Shown: piece after piece, positions 10,555 to 22,255 of the stretch | Position numbering within the stretch: the first letter of the stretch is position 1 | Layout: each line of letters opens with the position of its first letter | Origin: Phoenix dactylifera | Lineage: Eukaryota > Streptophyta > Magnoliopsida > Arecales > Arecaceae | Reading direction: 5' to 3' | Length of the DNA: 64,000 nucleotides | Assembly (NCBI RefSeq): GCF_009389715.1 | Contig: NC_052404.1 | Coordinates: forward strand, 7,090,745 to 7,154,744 | The notes under the pieces: generated by a model | Told to the model about the DNA's origin: nothing | The model's input: only the letters and a program-made list of their open reading frames with translations | Database searches by the model: none | Position numbers and translations under genes: made by a program

Positions 10555-12468
10555 CTACTGGAACTTCCAAGCAGAGAGAAAAAGCAATGGGGTTCCCTTC
10601 CACCCCAGGGTCAAGGCCTTCCCATTCTTGTCGAGCGTGCAGAAGTGGCCATTAGCAAACTGCTTACCCAGAAGGCTAGCTTGATAATGTGACCACTCAT
10701 TCATCTCAGTCTCGACGAGGCCATAACGAGCAAAGAATGACCTCCACACGCTGATGCCTACATGCCTGACCACCCTCTCACTGCCCTCGGCCGCAATGAT
10801 GCTTCGGATTCCCTGCCAAAGGAAGGATCCCTCTGTAGCGATTCTAGTTTTGTCATCCCTGTCCATAAAACTAGCCAGGTAGTCAAAGAAGGCACTGCAA
10901 TAAAACAAAGCTTCAGTGAAGCGGTTGATGAAAGATGGGGAATTCAGCTCAGCTTCAACATCCGCAACTGTCATTATGCATGGCTTAAGTTTATGCATTA
11001 CTCTCATGACATTCTCAAGCCTGTCAGGCCTCACAATCATGCTGCTCATAACCATTGCAGAGTGGACACCGATCGCTTCGCCCTCCTCCAGTTCAAACAT
11101 ATCTTCACTGAGATCCTTAATATCTGAAACTATCACTGCTTTAAAACTTAAAGGCAAACCTAAAGCTTCAGCAAAGCTTACCAGCCTGTTACCAGTTGCA
11201 GTGATGGCCTCTTCTGGTGAACCTACTGCACTAATCTTCAGACGGTCGATCGGACAAGTTGATCTTGTGGCCAGAGCTTGCAAGAAAATAACCCACCGGA
11301 GCCCGTGCTCGATCGAGAGATCGATTAGATGAATTTTCCTTATGGTTACCACATTGTCCAAAATGGTCTGCACTGAAGTGAAATCCTTAATTTGCGCATA
11401 TGGCACCTTCTTGTGGAGTGCCAGATGCAACGGGTGGGCGGATCGCGTTGCTTTGATGACCTCGTGTGCTGTCATTCCCCTATCCTTTGGAACCGTCCAT
11501 GAAAGCCCTCCAGTTTCTCTATTGATCCTTTCTTGTAATGCATCTGCGAAGTAGAAAACAACTCTCTGAACTGGATTGCCAGTGTCGGATGACAGCCTGC
11601 GACACTCCTGAAGTAAATTGCTAGCCCGATCATATTGCTGGTTGCTTACCTTCTCCGCTGCGGCGAGAAGAAGGCTTGCGAGGTCGACGTTCTTGATTTC
11701 CTCATTCGTGAGGCCTAAAGACGAGAAGTCAGCAGGATGCCGAGGATCACTTTCTTTATGGGTTGACATCTGAACAAAATGGGCAGCAGCAATTTTGATG
11801 ACTTCCTCCGTCGACAACTCATCACCTCCTCCCGTCGGGTATGCGACCCCGTCAGTTGGTTCATTCAGCTTTTCTCCACTCAGGCGACCGTGGCTAGATC
11901 TGTAGTTGTTCAGAAGCTCTAATGATGAGATGGTCACCGGGGATGCCTTCTCCTTCGATCCAAGGAGCTCGCAGATTTCAGGCAGCAGTGGCTGCTCTAC
12001 CTCTGTCTCCAGGGCCAAAGGCTTGTCCAGGGACTGCATTGCTGCAGAAATCGTATCGAGCTGCATGTCATCCATCGCTGCAAGATCTTGGAAGCATTGC
12101 TGCTCACTGGATACCAAGGGGGTTCCTTTCTCGGAGGGGCTATCATGGTGGTATAAGTTGTAACCTGACCAAAGGTCATCAATGCATTCTTCCTCAAATC
12201 CATGAAGAGGGCTGTAGCCTTGCTGTGCACCATCATAATCGAAGCATTGAGCAGAGAAGGGAGAGCTAAACATCTCCGAGGCAAAGCTTTGTTTAGTTCT
12301 AAGCTTCTTCACAAGATTTGGCAATTCCAGATTTACATGCATGGGCTGTGATAAAAGTTTTATGAGCTGAACGATCCAAAAGCTTGGACATTTGTGGCGC
12401 AAATCCACGAGTGAACGGAATCCAACAAGGGGAAATGACAGGAAAGCTGAAGTAATCCATGACAACAT
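10555..12468 (-). CDS. GRAS-3: intact GRAS-family transcription regulator, N-terminus shifted
   Basis: 637-residue frame with the same GRAS domain order as GRAS-2, ending in the SAW motif (LGWKGTPLLFLSAW). Compared with the other copies it has a 1-base loss and, a short way on, a 4-base gain. About 20 residues following residue 25 are therefore read in another frame before the common frame returns. A change this large in a conserved array suggests the first ~64 residues carry little constraint, or that translation starts at the conserved Met65. Residues 340-365 read SAHPLHLALHKKVPYAQIKD, a variant shared with GRAS-6 only, so these two are closest relatives. The gene is complete and could be functional. 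Confidence 0.86.
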   Translation of the reverse strand: MLSWITSAFLSFPLVGFRSLVDLRHKCPSFWIVQLIKLLSQPMHVNLELPNLVKKLRTKQSFASEMFSSPFSAQCFDYDGAQQGYSPLHGFEEECIDDLWSGYNLYHHDSPSEKGTPLVSSEQQCFQDLAAMDDMQLDTISAAMQSLDKPLALETEVEQPLLPEICELLGSKEKASPVTISSLELLNNYRSSHGRLSGEKLNEPTDGVAYPTGGGDELSTEEVIKIAAAHFVQMSTHKESDPRHPADFSSLGLTNEEIKNVDLASLLLAAAEKVSNQQYDRASNLLQECRRLSSDTGNPVQRVVFYFADALQERINRETGGLSWTVPKDRGMTAHEVIKATRSAHPLHLALHKKVPYAQIKDFTSVQTILDNVVTIRKIHLIDLSIEHGLRWVIFLQALATRSTCPIDRLKISAVGSPEEAITATGNRLVSFAEALGLPLSFKAVIVSDIKDLSEDMFELEEGEAIGVHSAMVMSSMIVRPDRLENVMRVMHKLKPCIMTVADVEAELNSPSFINRFTEALFYCSAFFDYLASFMDRDDKTRIATEGSFLWQGIRSIIAAEGSERVVRHVGISVWRSFFARYGLVETEMNEWSHYQASLLGKQFANGHFCTLDKNGKALTLGWKGTPLLFLSAWKFQ

Positions 12469-13140
12469 CGTTAATATAAGACAGTCCTACTGATAACTTT
12501 CATGATTGTACGCATCATTCAAGCCATGGTATAATGCCAATTGTTCTCGCGTTTTCCAATGGCTTTCCCCAGCTAAGAACAAGTCACATAATACGACTCA
12601 TTGATCAATGGCGGCATCAATTTGTATATTTGTATGATTATTTCATCTCTCTGGCTCCAGATACAAGCAGTTGGTGGGTAGCTAGCTATGTGGCAACCAA
12701 TCATAGAATGAGAGGACCAAAATGTTATTAAACCCAATACCAGGGGACGCAGAAAGTGTGAATACATTGATTGGGCGGTGTAACCAATCATGGCCCGCAC
12801 GATGACTTACAACGAGTTTGTTGCACAGGGCCCACATATCAAGAAACCTCAATAATAAAAGCTTTAAGATTAGAAATTTCATTATATTTAAATAAGAATG
12901 TAGTTTTTTTATGGTTTCATTACGACGAGGTATCAAAATGGCACAAGCTATTTGTCTGGCTCGAAAATTCTTCCGAGATAAAAGGTAGGAGCAAGAGACA
13001 AGCAAAGAATTGGTACCATCAAAGTCCAAATTCCAGACCAATTTCTCTTTAATTTGATAAAGACTTCTATTCACCCAGTGTCATAGACAGTAGCAAGAAG
13101 TTGTCTTCAGAAGCCGACAAATAAGATAAGAAGCAACTAA
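12469..13140 (-). promoter_or_regulatory. 5' flank of GRAS-3
   Basis: About 670 bp, nearly the same as the flanks of GRAS-1, -4 and -5. A promoter is presumed from position and conservation. Confidence 0.35.
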
Positions 13141-13877
13141 GGCCCCATTTAGAAGGGTTTTTGGAGGGCCAAAAAGCACTTTATGGCCCTCCAAAAGCTT
13201 TTTTAGATGAAATAGAGGTATTTGATAAAAATTTTGAAAAATTGTTTGAGTTTTTTCAGAAAACTAAAAACAATTTTTTGGAAGAAGCTTCATTTTGGAA
13301 CTTTCTGAATAAGTACTTTTAAGCCAGGTCGAAAAGTTATTTTTTTGACCAAAATACCTCTGATAAAATATAACAATTACATAAAATATCCCTTTAATAA
13401 TTGTTTAACTAATTTTATCACCTAGCTAGAAAATTTCTTATATTATGAAAAATTAATTTACAGTAATAATTATAATATTTTAAATATTTATTATTATATT
13501 ATACTAGAAATATAATTACATTATATCATAATACATTAATATGTTATGTTAAATAATTTCATATTATATTAATTATTATGCTATAGTATACAATATTATA
13601 TTACTATATTATAATGATATTATATTATATTATATATTTATATATTAATATATATTATATTTTATTATGCTCTATTGTATAATACTATGCAATATTTTTT
13701 ATAGCCATTTTGTCATACCAAAAATACTTTTTCAATTTATTTACCAAACATATGTTAAAGTGGTACAACACTTTAGAAATGTAGTTACCAAACAGCAAAC
13801 AACTTTTTATAAAAGCTCTACTTCAGAAAGCTCTACTTCCAAAAGTTTTACTGCCAAGAGCTCTCCCAAACAGGGCC
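13141..13877. mobile_element. Tourist-like MITE, copy C
   Basis: About 740 bp. Left end GGCCCCATTTAGAAGGG, right end GAGCTCTCCCAAACAGGGCC, TAA on both sides (13138-13140 and 13878-13880). Non-coding and AT-rich. Confidence 0.72.
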
Positions 13878-13918
13878 TAATAACTCTAGAGAGCCCAATC
13901 AAACGCACAAGGCATACC

Positions 13919-15831
13919 TAAGGCTGCAAATCGGTTGGGTTAACCCGTGACCTGACCCGACCAGCCCCGGTTAGACCAAACCCGGACCCAAATTGAAGGA
14001 TCCATGGGGTCGGGTGTCCTAAAATTGGACTCGTTCTATTTTTCAGGTCGGGTCTGGGATTACTGAATCTTGATACGACTCGGACATGATCCGACCCATT
14101 TTTTTGGATCAATTTTGCATTGTTTATCCAACGACCTGATCCGACCCGACCTCGAATTACCTGTTTAGGCCCGCAGGCCCACCAGCAAGTAGAGGTTCAG
14201 ATTCGCCTTCGATGCATCATTCCTCCTCCTGTACTATTTTTAAATGAATGGCTGTAGCGGTTGTCTGTAGACCAGTAGACCATCCAAGCTGCCAAGCCAT
14301 CGTTACCAAAAAAAAAAAGCAAGGGATGCATCTAAAGAGTTTTCATCATCACTGCCTCCACACACACAAGAGAGAGAGGGATCAAAGTTGTATCTTTCGT
14401 GCGAAAGAAGGATCCACCTACCTTGGTGCAAATCCACCGTCGGATCACCCACCACAAAGATCTCAAAGCAACGAGTGGATGATCCAACAACAGCCGGGTG
14501 CAAAGAAATGCACCAGACACCGATCACATATTTATCTCTCTGGAGCTTTCATACCTAAACAAACTGTTAGAGTTAGGCATTTCTTCGAACGGTGAGAATG
14601 CATGCTATGCTCCTGAGAGAAAGATTGATGATCTATTGAGTTTGATTACCTGATGGTTGAGATAGACCAAAAGGCAAAAGAGAGACGTTGTACTGGTGAG
14701 GAGACGTGAGAGAAAGTATGAAGGAAAAAAAATAATGCCAACATGAGGAAAAATAATTAAAAAAATGCCTTTCACTGGAAACCGAGAAAGAAAGAGGCAA
14801 GAAGGGGACGAAGATTTCTGAGCTTTTTTCCCCTGGGCGAAACACCTCTTTTAACTTAAAACATAAAATAATCATCAATACGAAATAATAAAATTTTCAC
14901 AACTAATTATTGACTAATAAAAATTTTGGGTTTGTTTTCTTAACAAATTCTAACTGAAAATTTTTATCTTTCCTTTGGTAGAAAAGTTCCAAGCTTTCTA
15001 GTAAAGACCTGACCAGATCCGGATCTGACCCGGACTCGAATTTTTTGGGTCGGGTTAGATTACATATGGAGCCGACCCGACCCGAATGACCTATTAAGTT
15101 AAAAACTGTAGCCGTAGACTCAACCCGATCCGATCTTCAAATGGGTCGGATCTGGATCCAAAATTAAGATCCGAACAAGAAACTGAGTTGGGTCGGGCTC
15201 ACTCAAGATCCGACCCGACCCATTTGCACCCGTAGGTAGGGGTGGCAATCGGATCGGGTCAGGCATAAACAGGTCGGGTCAAATACAGGTCGGGTCAGAA
15301 AACTATAAATCTGAACCCGACCTGTTTATTAAACGGGTCAGGAATTGCAAACCTGAACCTGACCTGTTTATTAAACAGGTAACCCGACCCGACCCGTTTA
15401 ACCTGTTTAATAAACAGGTAACCTGTTTACCCAACCCAACCCAATCTGTTTAACCTGTTTGCCCAACCTGACCCGTTTAACCTGTTTAGACCTGTTTAAT
15501 CTGTCCAACCCAACCTGTTTAACCTGCCCAACCCGACCTGTTTAGACCTGTTTAGACCCGTTTAACCTGTTTAGACCTGTTTAACCCGTTTAACCTGTTT
15601 AACCCGTTTAACCTGTTTAGACCTGTTTAACTTGCCCAACAGTTAAACGGGTTAAACGGTTTAAACGGGTCAGACATCTAAAACCCGTATTCGACCCAAT
15701 TAATAAACAGGTTAAACGGGTCGACCTGTTTACGACCCAAACCTTTTTAGGCCAAACCCAAACCTGTTTATGGCGGGTCGAACACGGGTCGGGTTGGCGG
15801 GTCGGGTCATATTTTGCCACCCCTACCCGTA
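13919..15831. mobile_element. Non-autonomous hAT-like element, copy C, split by a second hAT element
   Basis: The outer element is flanked by an exact 8-bp duplication GGCATACC (13911-13918 and 15832-15839). Its left end is TAAGGCTGCAAATCGG and its right end CCCATTTGCACCCGTA. Without the nested element at 15237-15825, plus one copy of that element's target duplication, it is about 1.32 kb like copies A, B and E. Confidence 0.75.
15237..15825. mobile_element. Nested hAT MITE with perfect 8-bp target duplication
   Basis: 589 bp with ends TAGGGGTGGCAA and TTGCCACCCCTA, an exact 12-bp inverted pair. The target duplication CCCGTAGG is exact at 15229-15236 and 15826-15833. The interior is mostly a degenerate tandem run of ten-base units of the type GTTTAACCTG, plus GGGTCGGGTC blocks. 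It occurs only in spacer C; the homologous point in spacer D is uninterrupted. There is no coding capacity. Confidence 0.88.
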
Positions 15832-17197
15832 GGCATACCTATTAAGCACATAGGAGAGAGAAATCTCTCACACAATTATATATATATATTAAATAGATAG
15901 GAGAGAGAAACCACACTTATTAAATGAATAGGAGAGGAAAGCCACTCCCCTCTCCAGAATTTAAGAAAGCTACTAAAAAATCAGCAACTATAGAAGTTTT
16001 TATTGAAAATAAGCTTCTCATCTCAGAACGTTCTACGTAAGCTTGAACTGGTCTCGCCATGCCAGGTGCCGAGACTAGTTCAAAATCACTATTTGCTACA
16101 AGACATAAATCTCTATTCGATAGGGGGTTTTGTGTTAAAATATTGTTGTCAATTTTGCACCTGTCTCGCCATTTTGGGTGCCTTGACTAGTGTTAGTTTA
16201 GACTTATGGTTGTCATATTTGCTTGAGTTTGAGTTCGCTGCTTAGCATCTCAGTAAACTCAATATCAATTCATGTCGAGATTAAAAAGACATAGTATAAC
16301 AATTCAGGACCTCATCCAAAATGGCTAGCCGGAAGGTATTATTTGGATTTCTTGATTCTGTATAAGTACCCAGGATCTACCCAGCGAATAACCAATGCGG
16401 GACTAAACACACACCCGCACGGATTCTCACATACTCCCCCCGTTCAAGCCCTGACATCCTCGTCAGACTAAGGGTTCAAATCCCTTCAAATCTAATCACA
16501 ACACCACAATCGGCCTGTAGCTAGCTCCAATGAATCCGTGCTACAGTGTCGACACATAGGGTGCTAAAGCAAGTGTTCTTTTTGCCTGAGTACTAAGTGA
16601 TTGGGGTGATTATTGATGAGAAAACTTAGCCTTTACTCCAAGATCGCATCGCTTTATGTCAATATCATGCGGTTTAGTGATGATGTAACTTGTCTGAAGA
16701 ATTAAAGATAGTTTTTTTTTTTGTGAGCCGGGAGATGACGAAGAAAACAAAATTGTCAAGAACCAGAAGCAAGCGACCGAGTTAGAGATCGGGATGCTAA
16801 AACTATTGCTCAAAATATCAAATAAATGCATCCTGCTTGGAAAGTGAGAAGATAAGTGTTAGCATGTAGGAATCATGGTTGTTTACTTTCAGGAAAAATT
16901 AATGCTGTGGATCATACATAACTGCTTATTTTGAAACTTCAGGATAAGGCTCCAAGAGCCACCAAGAGGAGGGAACATGACATGCTAGGACTCAAATACT
17001 TTAGCTTCCATATATAGGTTTCATGGCATAAAAAGGACTACTAGAATTCTGAAGTTATAAAATTTGGCAACATTTCAGGACCGACACCTCATATTTGCTT
17101 TCTGCTCCTGTATAGCCTAATAAAACCTAGTGTTAATATCTATTCCATGACACGCACATCAGATTGGCAACTAGAAAAATTCTTCCTGTCCTCCCTA
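15832..17197. other. 3' flank of GRAS-4 (spacer C)
   Basis: Homologue of the spacer B 3' flank, with a short TA run near 15880 and the hairpin region near 16044-16084 (one mismatch). It is interrupted by a 260-bp solo LTR at 16295-16554. Probably includes the 3' UTR of GRAS-4. No gene seen. Confidence 0.5.
16295..16554. mobile_element. Solo LTR-like fossil, spacer C
   Basis: 260 bp flanked by the 5-bp duplication CATAG (16290-16294 and 16555-16559). It begins TATAACAATTCAGG and ends GTCGACA. Spacers B and E have the uninterrupted site, so this is a true insertion. Size, 5-bp duplication and CA-type end fit a solo LTR left by recombination, but the left end reads TA rather than TG, so a different family remains possible. 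Confidence 0.55.
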
Positions 17198-19105
17198 CTA
17201 AAACTTCCAAGCAGAGAGAAAAAGCAGTGGGGTTCCCTTCCACCCCATGGTCAAGGCCTTCCCATTCTTGTCGAGCCTTAAGAAGTGGCCATTAGCAAAC
17301 TGCTTACCTAGCAGGCTAGCTTGGTAACGGGACCACTGATTCATCTCAGTCTCGACGAGGCCATAACGAGCAAAGAATGACCTCCACACGCTGATGCCTA
17401 CATGCCTGACCACCCTCTCACTGCCTTCGGCCGCAATGATGCTTCGGATTCCCTGAGAAAGGAAGGATCCCTCTGTAGCCATTCTAGTTTTGTCATCCCT
17501 ATCCATAAAACTAGCCAGGTAGTCAAAGAAGGCACTGTAGAAAAACAAAGCTTCAGTGAAGCGGTTGATGAAAGATGGGGAGTTCAGCTCAGCTTCAACA
17601 TCCATAACTGTCATTATGCATGGCTTAAGTTTACGCATTACTCTCATGACATTCTCAAGCCTGTCAGGCCTCACAATCATAAAGCTCAGAACAAATGCAG
17701 AGTAGACACCGATCGCTTCACCCTCCTCCAGTTCAAACATATCTTCACTGAGATCCTTAATATCTGAAACTATCACTGCTTTAAAACTTAAAGGCAAGCC
17801 TAAAGCTTCAGCAAAGCTTGCCAGCCTGTTACCAGTTGCAGTGATGGCCTCTTCTGATGAACCTACTGCACTAATCTTCAGACGGTCGATTGGACAAGTT
17901 GATCTTGTGGCCAGAGCTTGCAACAAAATAACCCACCGGAGCCCGTGCTGGATCGAGAGATCGATCAGATGGATTTTCCTTGCGGTTGCCACATTGTCCA
18001 AAATGGTCTGCACTGAAGTGAAATCCATGATTTGCACATATGGCGTCTTCATGTGGAGTGCCACTTGCACCGGGTGGGCGGATAGCGTTGCTTTGATGAC
18101 CTCTTGTGCTGTCATTCCCCTATCCTTTGGAACCTTCCAACAAAGCCCTCCAGTTTCTCTATTGATCCTTTCTTGTAATGCATCTGCGAAGTAGAAAACA
18201 ACTCTCTGAACTGGATTGCCAGTGTCGGATGACAGCTTGCGACACTCCTGAAGTAAATTGCTAGCCCGATCATATTGCTGGTTGCTTACCTTCTCCGCTG
18301 CGGCGAGAAGAAGGCTTGCGAGGTCGACGTTCTTGATTTCCTCATTCGTGAGGCCTAAAGACAAGAAGCCAGCTGGATGCCGAGGATCACTTTCTCTATG
18401 GGTTGACATCTGAACAAAATGGGCAGCAGCAATTCTGATGAAGTCCTCCGTCGATAACTCATCATCTCCTTCCGTCGGGTAGGTGACCCCGTCAGTTGCT
18501 TCATTCAGCTTTTCTCCACTCAGGCGACCGTGGCTAGATCTGTAGTTGTTCAGAAGCTCTAATGATGAGATGGTCGCCGGGGATGGCTTCTCCTTCGATC
18601 CAAGGAGCTCGGAGATTTCAGGCAGCGGTGGCTGCTCTATCTCTGTCTCCAGGGCCAAAGGTTTGTCCAGGGACTGCATTGCTGCAGAAATCGTATCGAG
18701 CTGCATGTCATCCATCGCTGCAAGATCTTGGAAGCATTGCTGCTCACTGGATACCAAGGGGGTTCCTTTCTCGGAGGGGCCATCATGGTGGTATAAGTTG
18801 TAACCTGACCAAAGGTCATCAATGCATTCTTCTTCAAATCCCTGAAGAGGGCTGTAGCCTTGCTGTGCACCATCATAATCGAAGCACTGAGCAGAGAAGG
18901 GAGAGCTAAACATCTCCGAAGCAAAGCTTTGTTTAGTGCTGTGCTTCTTCACAAGATTTGGCAATTCCAGATTTATATGGGCTCTGATAAAAGTTTCATG
19001 AGCTGAACGATTCGAAGGCTTGGACATTTGGTGGTGCAAATCAACGAGGGAACGGAATCCAACAAGGGGAAATGACAGGAAAGCTGAAGTAATCCATGAC
19101 AACAT
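17198..19105 (-). CDS. GRAS-4: intact GRAS-family transcription regulator
   Basis: 635-residue frame with the complete GRAS domain and a SAW ending of LFLSAWKF; it stops one residue earlier than GRAS-2 and -3. It differs from the preserved part of GRAS-5 by only a few residues (for example CRKLSS against CRRLSS and GDDELS against GGDELS) while differing more from GRAS-2, -3 and -6. GRAS-4 and -5 are therefore the most recent duplicates. Both share the residues HPVQVALHMKTPYVQIMDF in the region before the VHIID core, a site where the copies vary most. With GRAS-5 broken, GRAS-4 is the only intact member of this pair. Confidence 0.88.
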   Translation of the reverse strand: MLSWITSAFLSFPLVGFRSLVDLHHQMSKPSNRSAHETFIRAHINLELPNLVKKHSTKQSFASEMFSSPFSAQCFDYDGAQQGYSPLQGFEEECIDDLWSGYNLYHHDGPSEKGTPLVSSEQQCFQDLAAMDDMQLDTISAAMQSLDKPLALETEIEQPPLPEISELLGSKEKPSPATISSLELLNNYRSSHGRLSGEKLNEATDGVTYPTEGDDELSTEDFIRIAAAHFVQMSTHRESDPRHPAGFLSLGLTNEEIKNVDLASLLLAAAEKVSNQQYDRASNLLQECRKLSSDTGNPVQRVVFYFADALQERINRETGGLCWKVPKDRGMTAQEVIKATLSAHPVQVALHMKTPYVQIMDFTSVQTILDNVATARKIHLIDLSIQHGLRWVILLQALATRSTCPIDRLKISAVGSSEEAITATGNRLASFAEALGLPLSFKAVIVSDIKDLSEDMFELEEGEAIGVYSAFVLSFMIVRPDRLENVMRVMRKLKPCIMTVMDVEAELNSPSFINRFTEALFFYSAFFDYLASFMDRDDKTRMATEGSFLSQGIRSIIAAEGSERVVRHVGISVWRSFFARYGLVETEMNQWSRYQASLLGKQFANGHFLRLDKNGKALTMGWKGTPLLFLSAWKF

Positions 19106-19777
19106 CGTTAATATAAGACAGTCCTACCGATAACTTTCATGATTGTACGCATCATTCAAGCCATGGTATGATGCCAATTGTTCTCGCGTTTTCCAATGGC
19201 TTTCCCCAGCTAAGAACAAGTCACATAATCCGACTCATTGATCAATGGCGGCATCAATTTGTATATTTTTATGATTATTTCATCTATTTGGCTCCAGATA
19301 CAAGCAGTTGGTCTGTAGCTAGCTATGTGGCAACCAATCATAGAATGAGAGGACCAAAATCTTATTAAACCCAATACCAGGGGACGCAGAAAGTGTGAAT
19401 ACATTGATTGGGCGGTGTAACCAATCATGGCCTGCACGATGACTTACAACGAGTTAGTTGCACAGGGCCCACATATCAAGAAACCTCAATAATAAAAGCT
19501 TTAAGATTAGAAAATTCATTATATTTAAATAAGAATGTAGTTTTTTTATGGTTTCATTACGACGAGGTATCAAAATGGCACAAGCTATTTGTCTGGCTCG
19601 AAAATTCTTCCGAGATAAAAGGTAGGAGCAAGAGACAAGCAAAGAATTGGTACCATCAAAGTCCAAATTCCAGACCAATTTCTCTTTAATTTGATAAAGA
19701 TTTCTATTCACCCAGTGTCATAGACAGTAGCAAGAAGTTGTCTTCAGAAGCCGACAAATAAGATAAGAAGCAACTAA
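19106..19777 (-). promoter_or_regulatory. 5' flank of GRAS-4
   Basis: About 670 bp homologous to the other 5' flanks. Presumed promoter; no certain core element. Confidence 0.35.
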
Positions 19778-20518
19778 GGCCCCATTTAGGAGGGTTTTTG
19801 GAGGGCCAAAAAGCACTTTCTGGCCCTCCAAAAGCTTTTTTAGATGAAATAGAGGTATTTGATAAAAATTTTGAAAAATTGTTTGGGTTTTTTCAGAAAG
19901 CTAAAAATAGTTTTTTTGGAAGAAGCTCCATTTTGGAGCTTTCCGAATAAGTACTTTTAAGCTGGGTCGAAAAGTTATTTTTTTGACCAAAATACCTATG
20001 ATAAAATATAACAATTACATAAAATGTCCCTTTAATAATTGTTTAACTAATTTTATCACCTAGCTAGAAAATTTCTTATATTATAAAAAATTAATTTACA
20101 GTAATAATTATAATATTTTATATATTTATTATTATATTATACTAGAAATATAATTACATTATATCATCATACATTAATATGTTATGTTAAATAATTTAAT
20201 AATATATTAATTATTATGCTATAGTATACAATATTATATTACTATATTATAATAATATTATATTACATTACAATAATATTATACTATATTATATATTTAT
20301 GTATTAATATATATTATATTTTATTATGCTCTATTGTATAATACTATGCAATGTTTTTATAGCTATTTTGTCATACCAAAAATATTTTTCAATTTATTTA
20401 CCAAACATATGTTAAAGTGGTACAACACTTTGAAATGTAGTTACCAAACAGCAAACAACTTTTTATAAAAGCTCTACTTCCAAAAGTTTTACTGCCAAGA
20501 GCTCTCCCAAACAGGGCC
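19778..20518. mobile_element. Tourist-like MITE, copy D
   Basis: 741 bp, ends GGCCCCATTTAGGAGGG and GAGCTCTCCCAAACAGGGCC, TAA on both sides. Just inside the left end GGAGGGCCA and TGGCCCTCC form an internal 9-bp hairpin. Non-coding. Confidence 0.75.
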
Positions 20519-20559
20519 TAATAACCCTAGAGAGCCCAATCAAACGCATAAGGCATACC

Positions 20560-21491
20560 TAAGGCTGCAAATCGGTTGGGTTAACCCGTGACCTGACCTG
20601 ACCAGCCTCGATTAGACCAAACCCGGACCCAAATTGAAGGATCCATGGGGTCGGGTGTCCTAAAATTGAACTCGTTCTATTTTTCAGGTCGGATCTGAGA
20701 TTACTGAATCTTGACACGACTCGGACCTGATCCGACCTATTTTTTTGGATCAATTTTGCATTGTTTACCCAACGACCTGATCCGACCCGACCTCGAATTA
20801 CCTGTTTAGGCCCGCAGGCCCACCAGCAAGTAGAGGTTCAGATTCGCCTTCGATGCATCATTCCTCCTCCTGTACTATTTTTAAAATGAATGGCTGTAGC
20901 GGTTGTCTGTAGACCAGTAGACCATCCAAGCTGCCAAGCCATCGTTACCAAAAAAAAAAAGCAAGGGATGCATCTAAAGAGTTTTCATCACCACTGCCTC
21001 CACACACACAAGAGAGAGAGGGATCAAAGTTGTATCTTTCGTGCGAAAGAAGGATCCACCTACCTTGGTGCAAATCCACCGTCGGATCACCCACCGCAAA
21101 GATCTCAAAGCAACGAGTGGATGATCCAACAACAGCCGGGTGCAAAGAAATGCACCAGACACCGATCACATATTTATCTCTCTGGAGCTTTCATACCTAA
21201 ACAAACTGTTAGAGTTAGGCATTTCTTCGAACGGTGAGAATGCATGCTATGCTCCTAAGAGAAAGATTGATGATCTATTGAGTTTGATTACCTGATGGTT
21301 GAGATAGACCAAAAGGCAAAAGAGAGATGCTGTACTGGTGAGGAGACGCGAGAGAAAGTACGAAGGGAAAAAAATAATGCCGACATGAGGAAAAATAATT
21401 AAAAAAATGTCTTTTACAGGAAACCGTTCGAACAAGAAACTGAGTTGGATCGGGCTCACTCAAGATTCGACCCGACCCATTTACACCCATA
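20560..21491. mobile_element. Non-autonomous hAT-like element, copy D, internally deleted
   Basis: Exact 8-bp target duplication GGCATACC at 20552-20559 and 21492-21499. The ends match the other copies, but the element is only 932 bp: about 395 bp present in copy C is missing near 21427, where GAAACCG joins directly to TTCGAACAAG. A short repeat (CCG) at the joint fits a microhomology deletion. Confidence 0.78.
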
Positions 21492-21533
21492 GGCATACCT
21501 ATTAACCACATAGGAGAGAGAAATCTCTCACAC

Positions 21534-21536
<3 letters not shown>

Positions 21537-21586
<50 letters not shown>
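21537..21586. repeat. (TA)n microsatellite
   Basis: About 50 bp of pure TA repeats. The same point in spacer C has only about ten bases of TA and spacers B and E have CA-rich versions, so it has expanded since the C/D duplication. Confidence 0.95.
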
Positions 21587-21589
<3 letters not shown>

Positions 21590-21995
21590 TAGATAGGAGA
21601 GAGAAACCATACTTATTAAATGAATAGGAGAGGAAAGCCACTCCCCTCTCCAGAATTTAAGAAAGCTACTAAAAAATCAGCAACTATAGAAGTTTTTATT
21701 GAAAATAAGCTTCTTATCTCAGACATCGACGTTCTACGTAAGCTTGAACTGGTCTCGCCATGCCAGGTGCCGAGACTAGTTCAAAATCACTATTTGCTAC
21801 AAGACATAAATCTCTATTCGATAGGGGGTTTTGTGTTAAAATATTGTTGTCAATTTTGAACTTGTCTCGCCATTTTGGGTGCCTTGACTAGTGTCAGTTT
21901 AGACTTATGGTTGTCATACTTGCTTGAGTTTGAGTTCACTGCTTAGCATCTCAGTAAACTCAATATCAATTCATGCCGAAATTAAAAAGGCATAG

Positions 21996-22255
21996 TATAA
22001 CAACTCAGGACCTCATCCAAAATGGCTAACTGGAAGGTATTATTTGAATTTCTTGATTCTATATAAGTACCCAGGATCTACCCAGCGAATAACCGATGTG
22101 GGACTAAACACACACCCGTACAAATTCTCACATACTTCCTCCGTTCAAGCCCCGACATCCTCGTCAGACTAAGGGTTCAAATCCATTCAAATCTAATCAC
22201 AACACCACAATCGACCCGTGGTTAGCCCCAATGAATCCGTGCTACAATATTGACA
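21996..22255. mobile_element. Solo LTR-like fossil, spacer D
   Basis: 260 bp, flanked by CATAG (21991-21995 and 22256-22260), same place and size as the spacer C copy. It starts TATAACAACTCAGG and ends ATTGACA. It was inherited through duplication of the unit, not by a second insertion. Confidence 0.55.
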
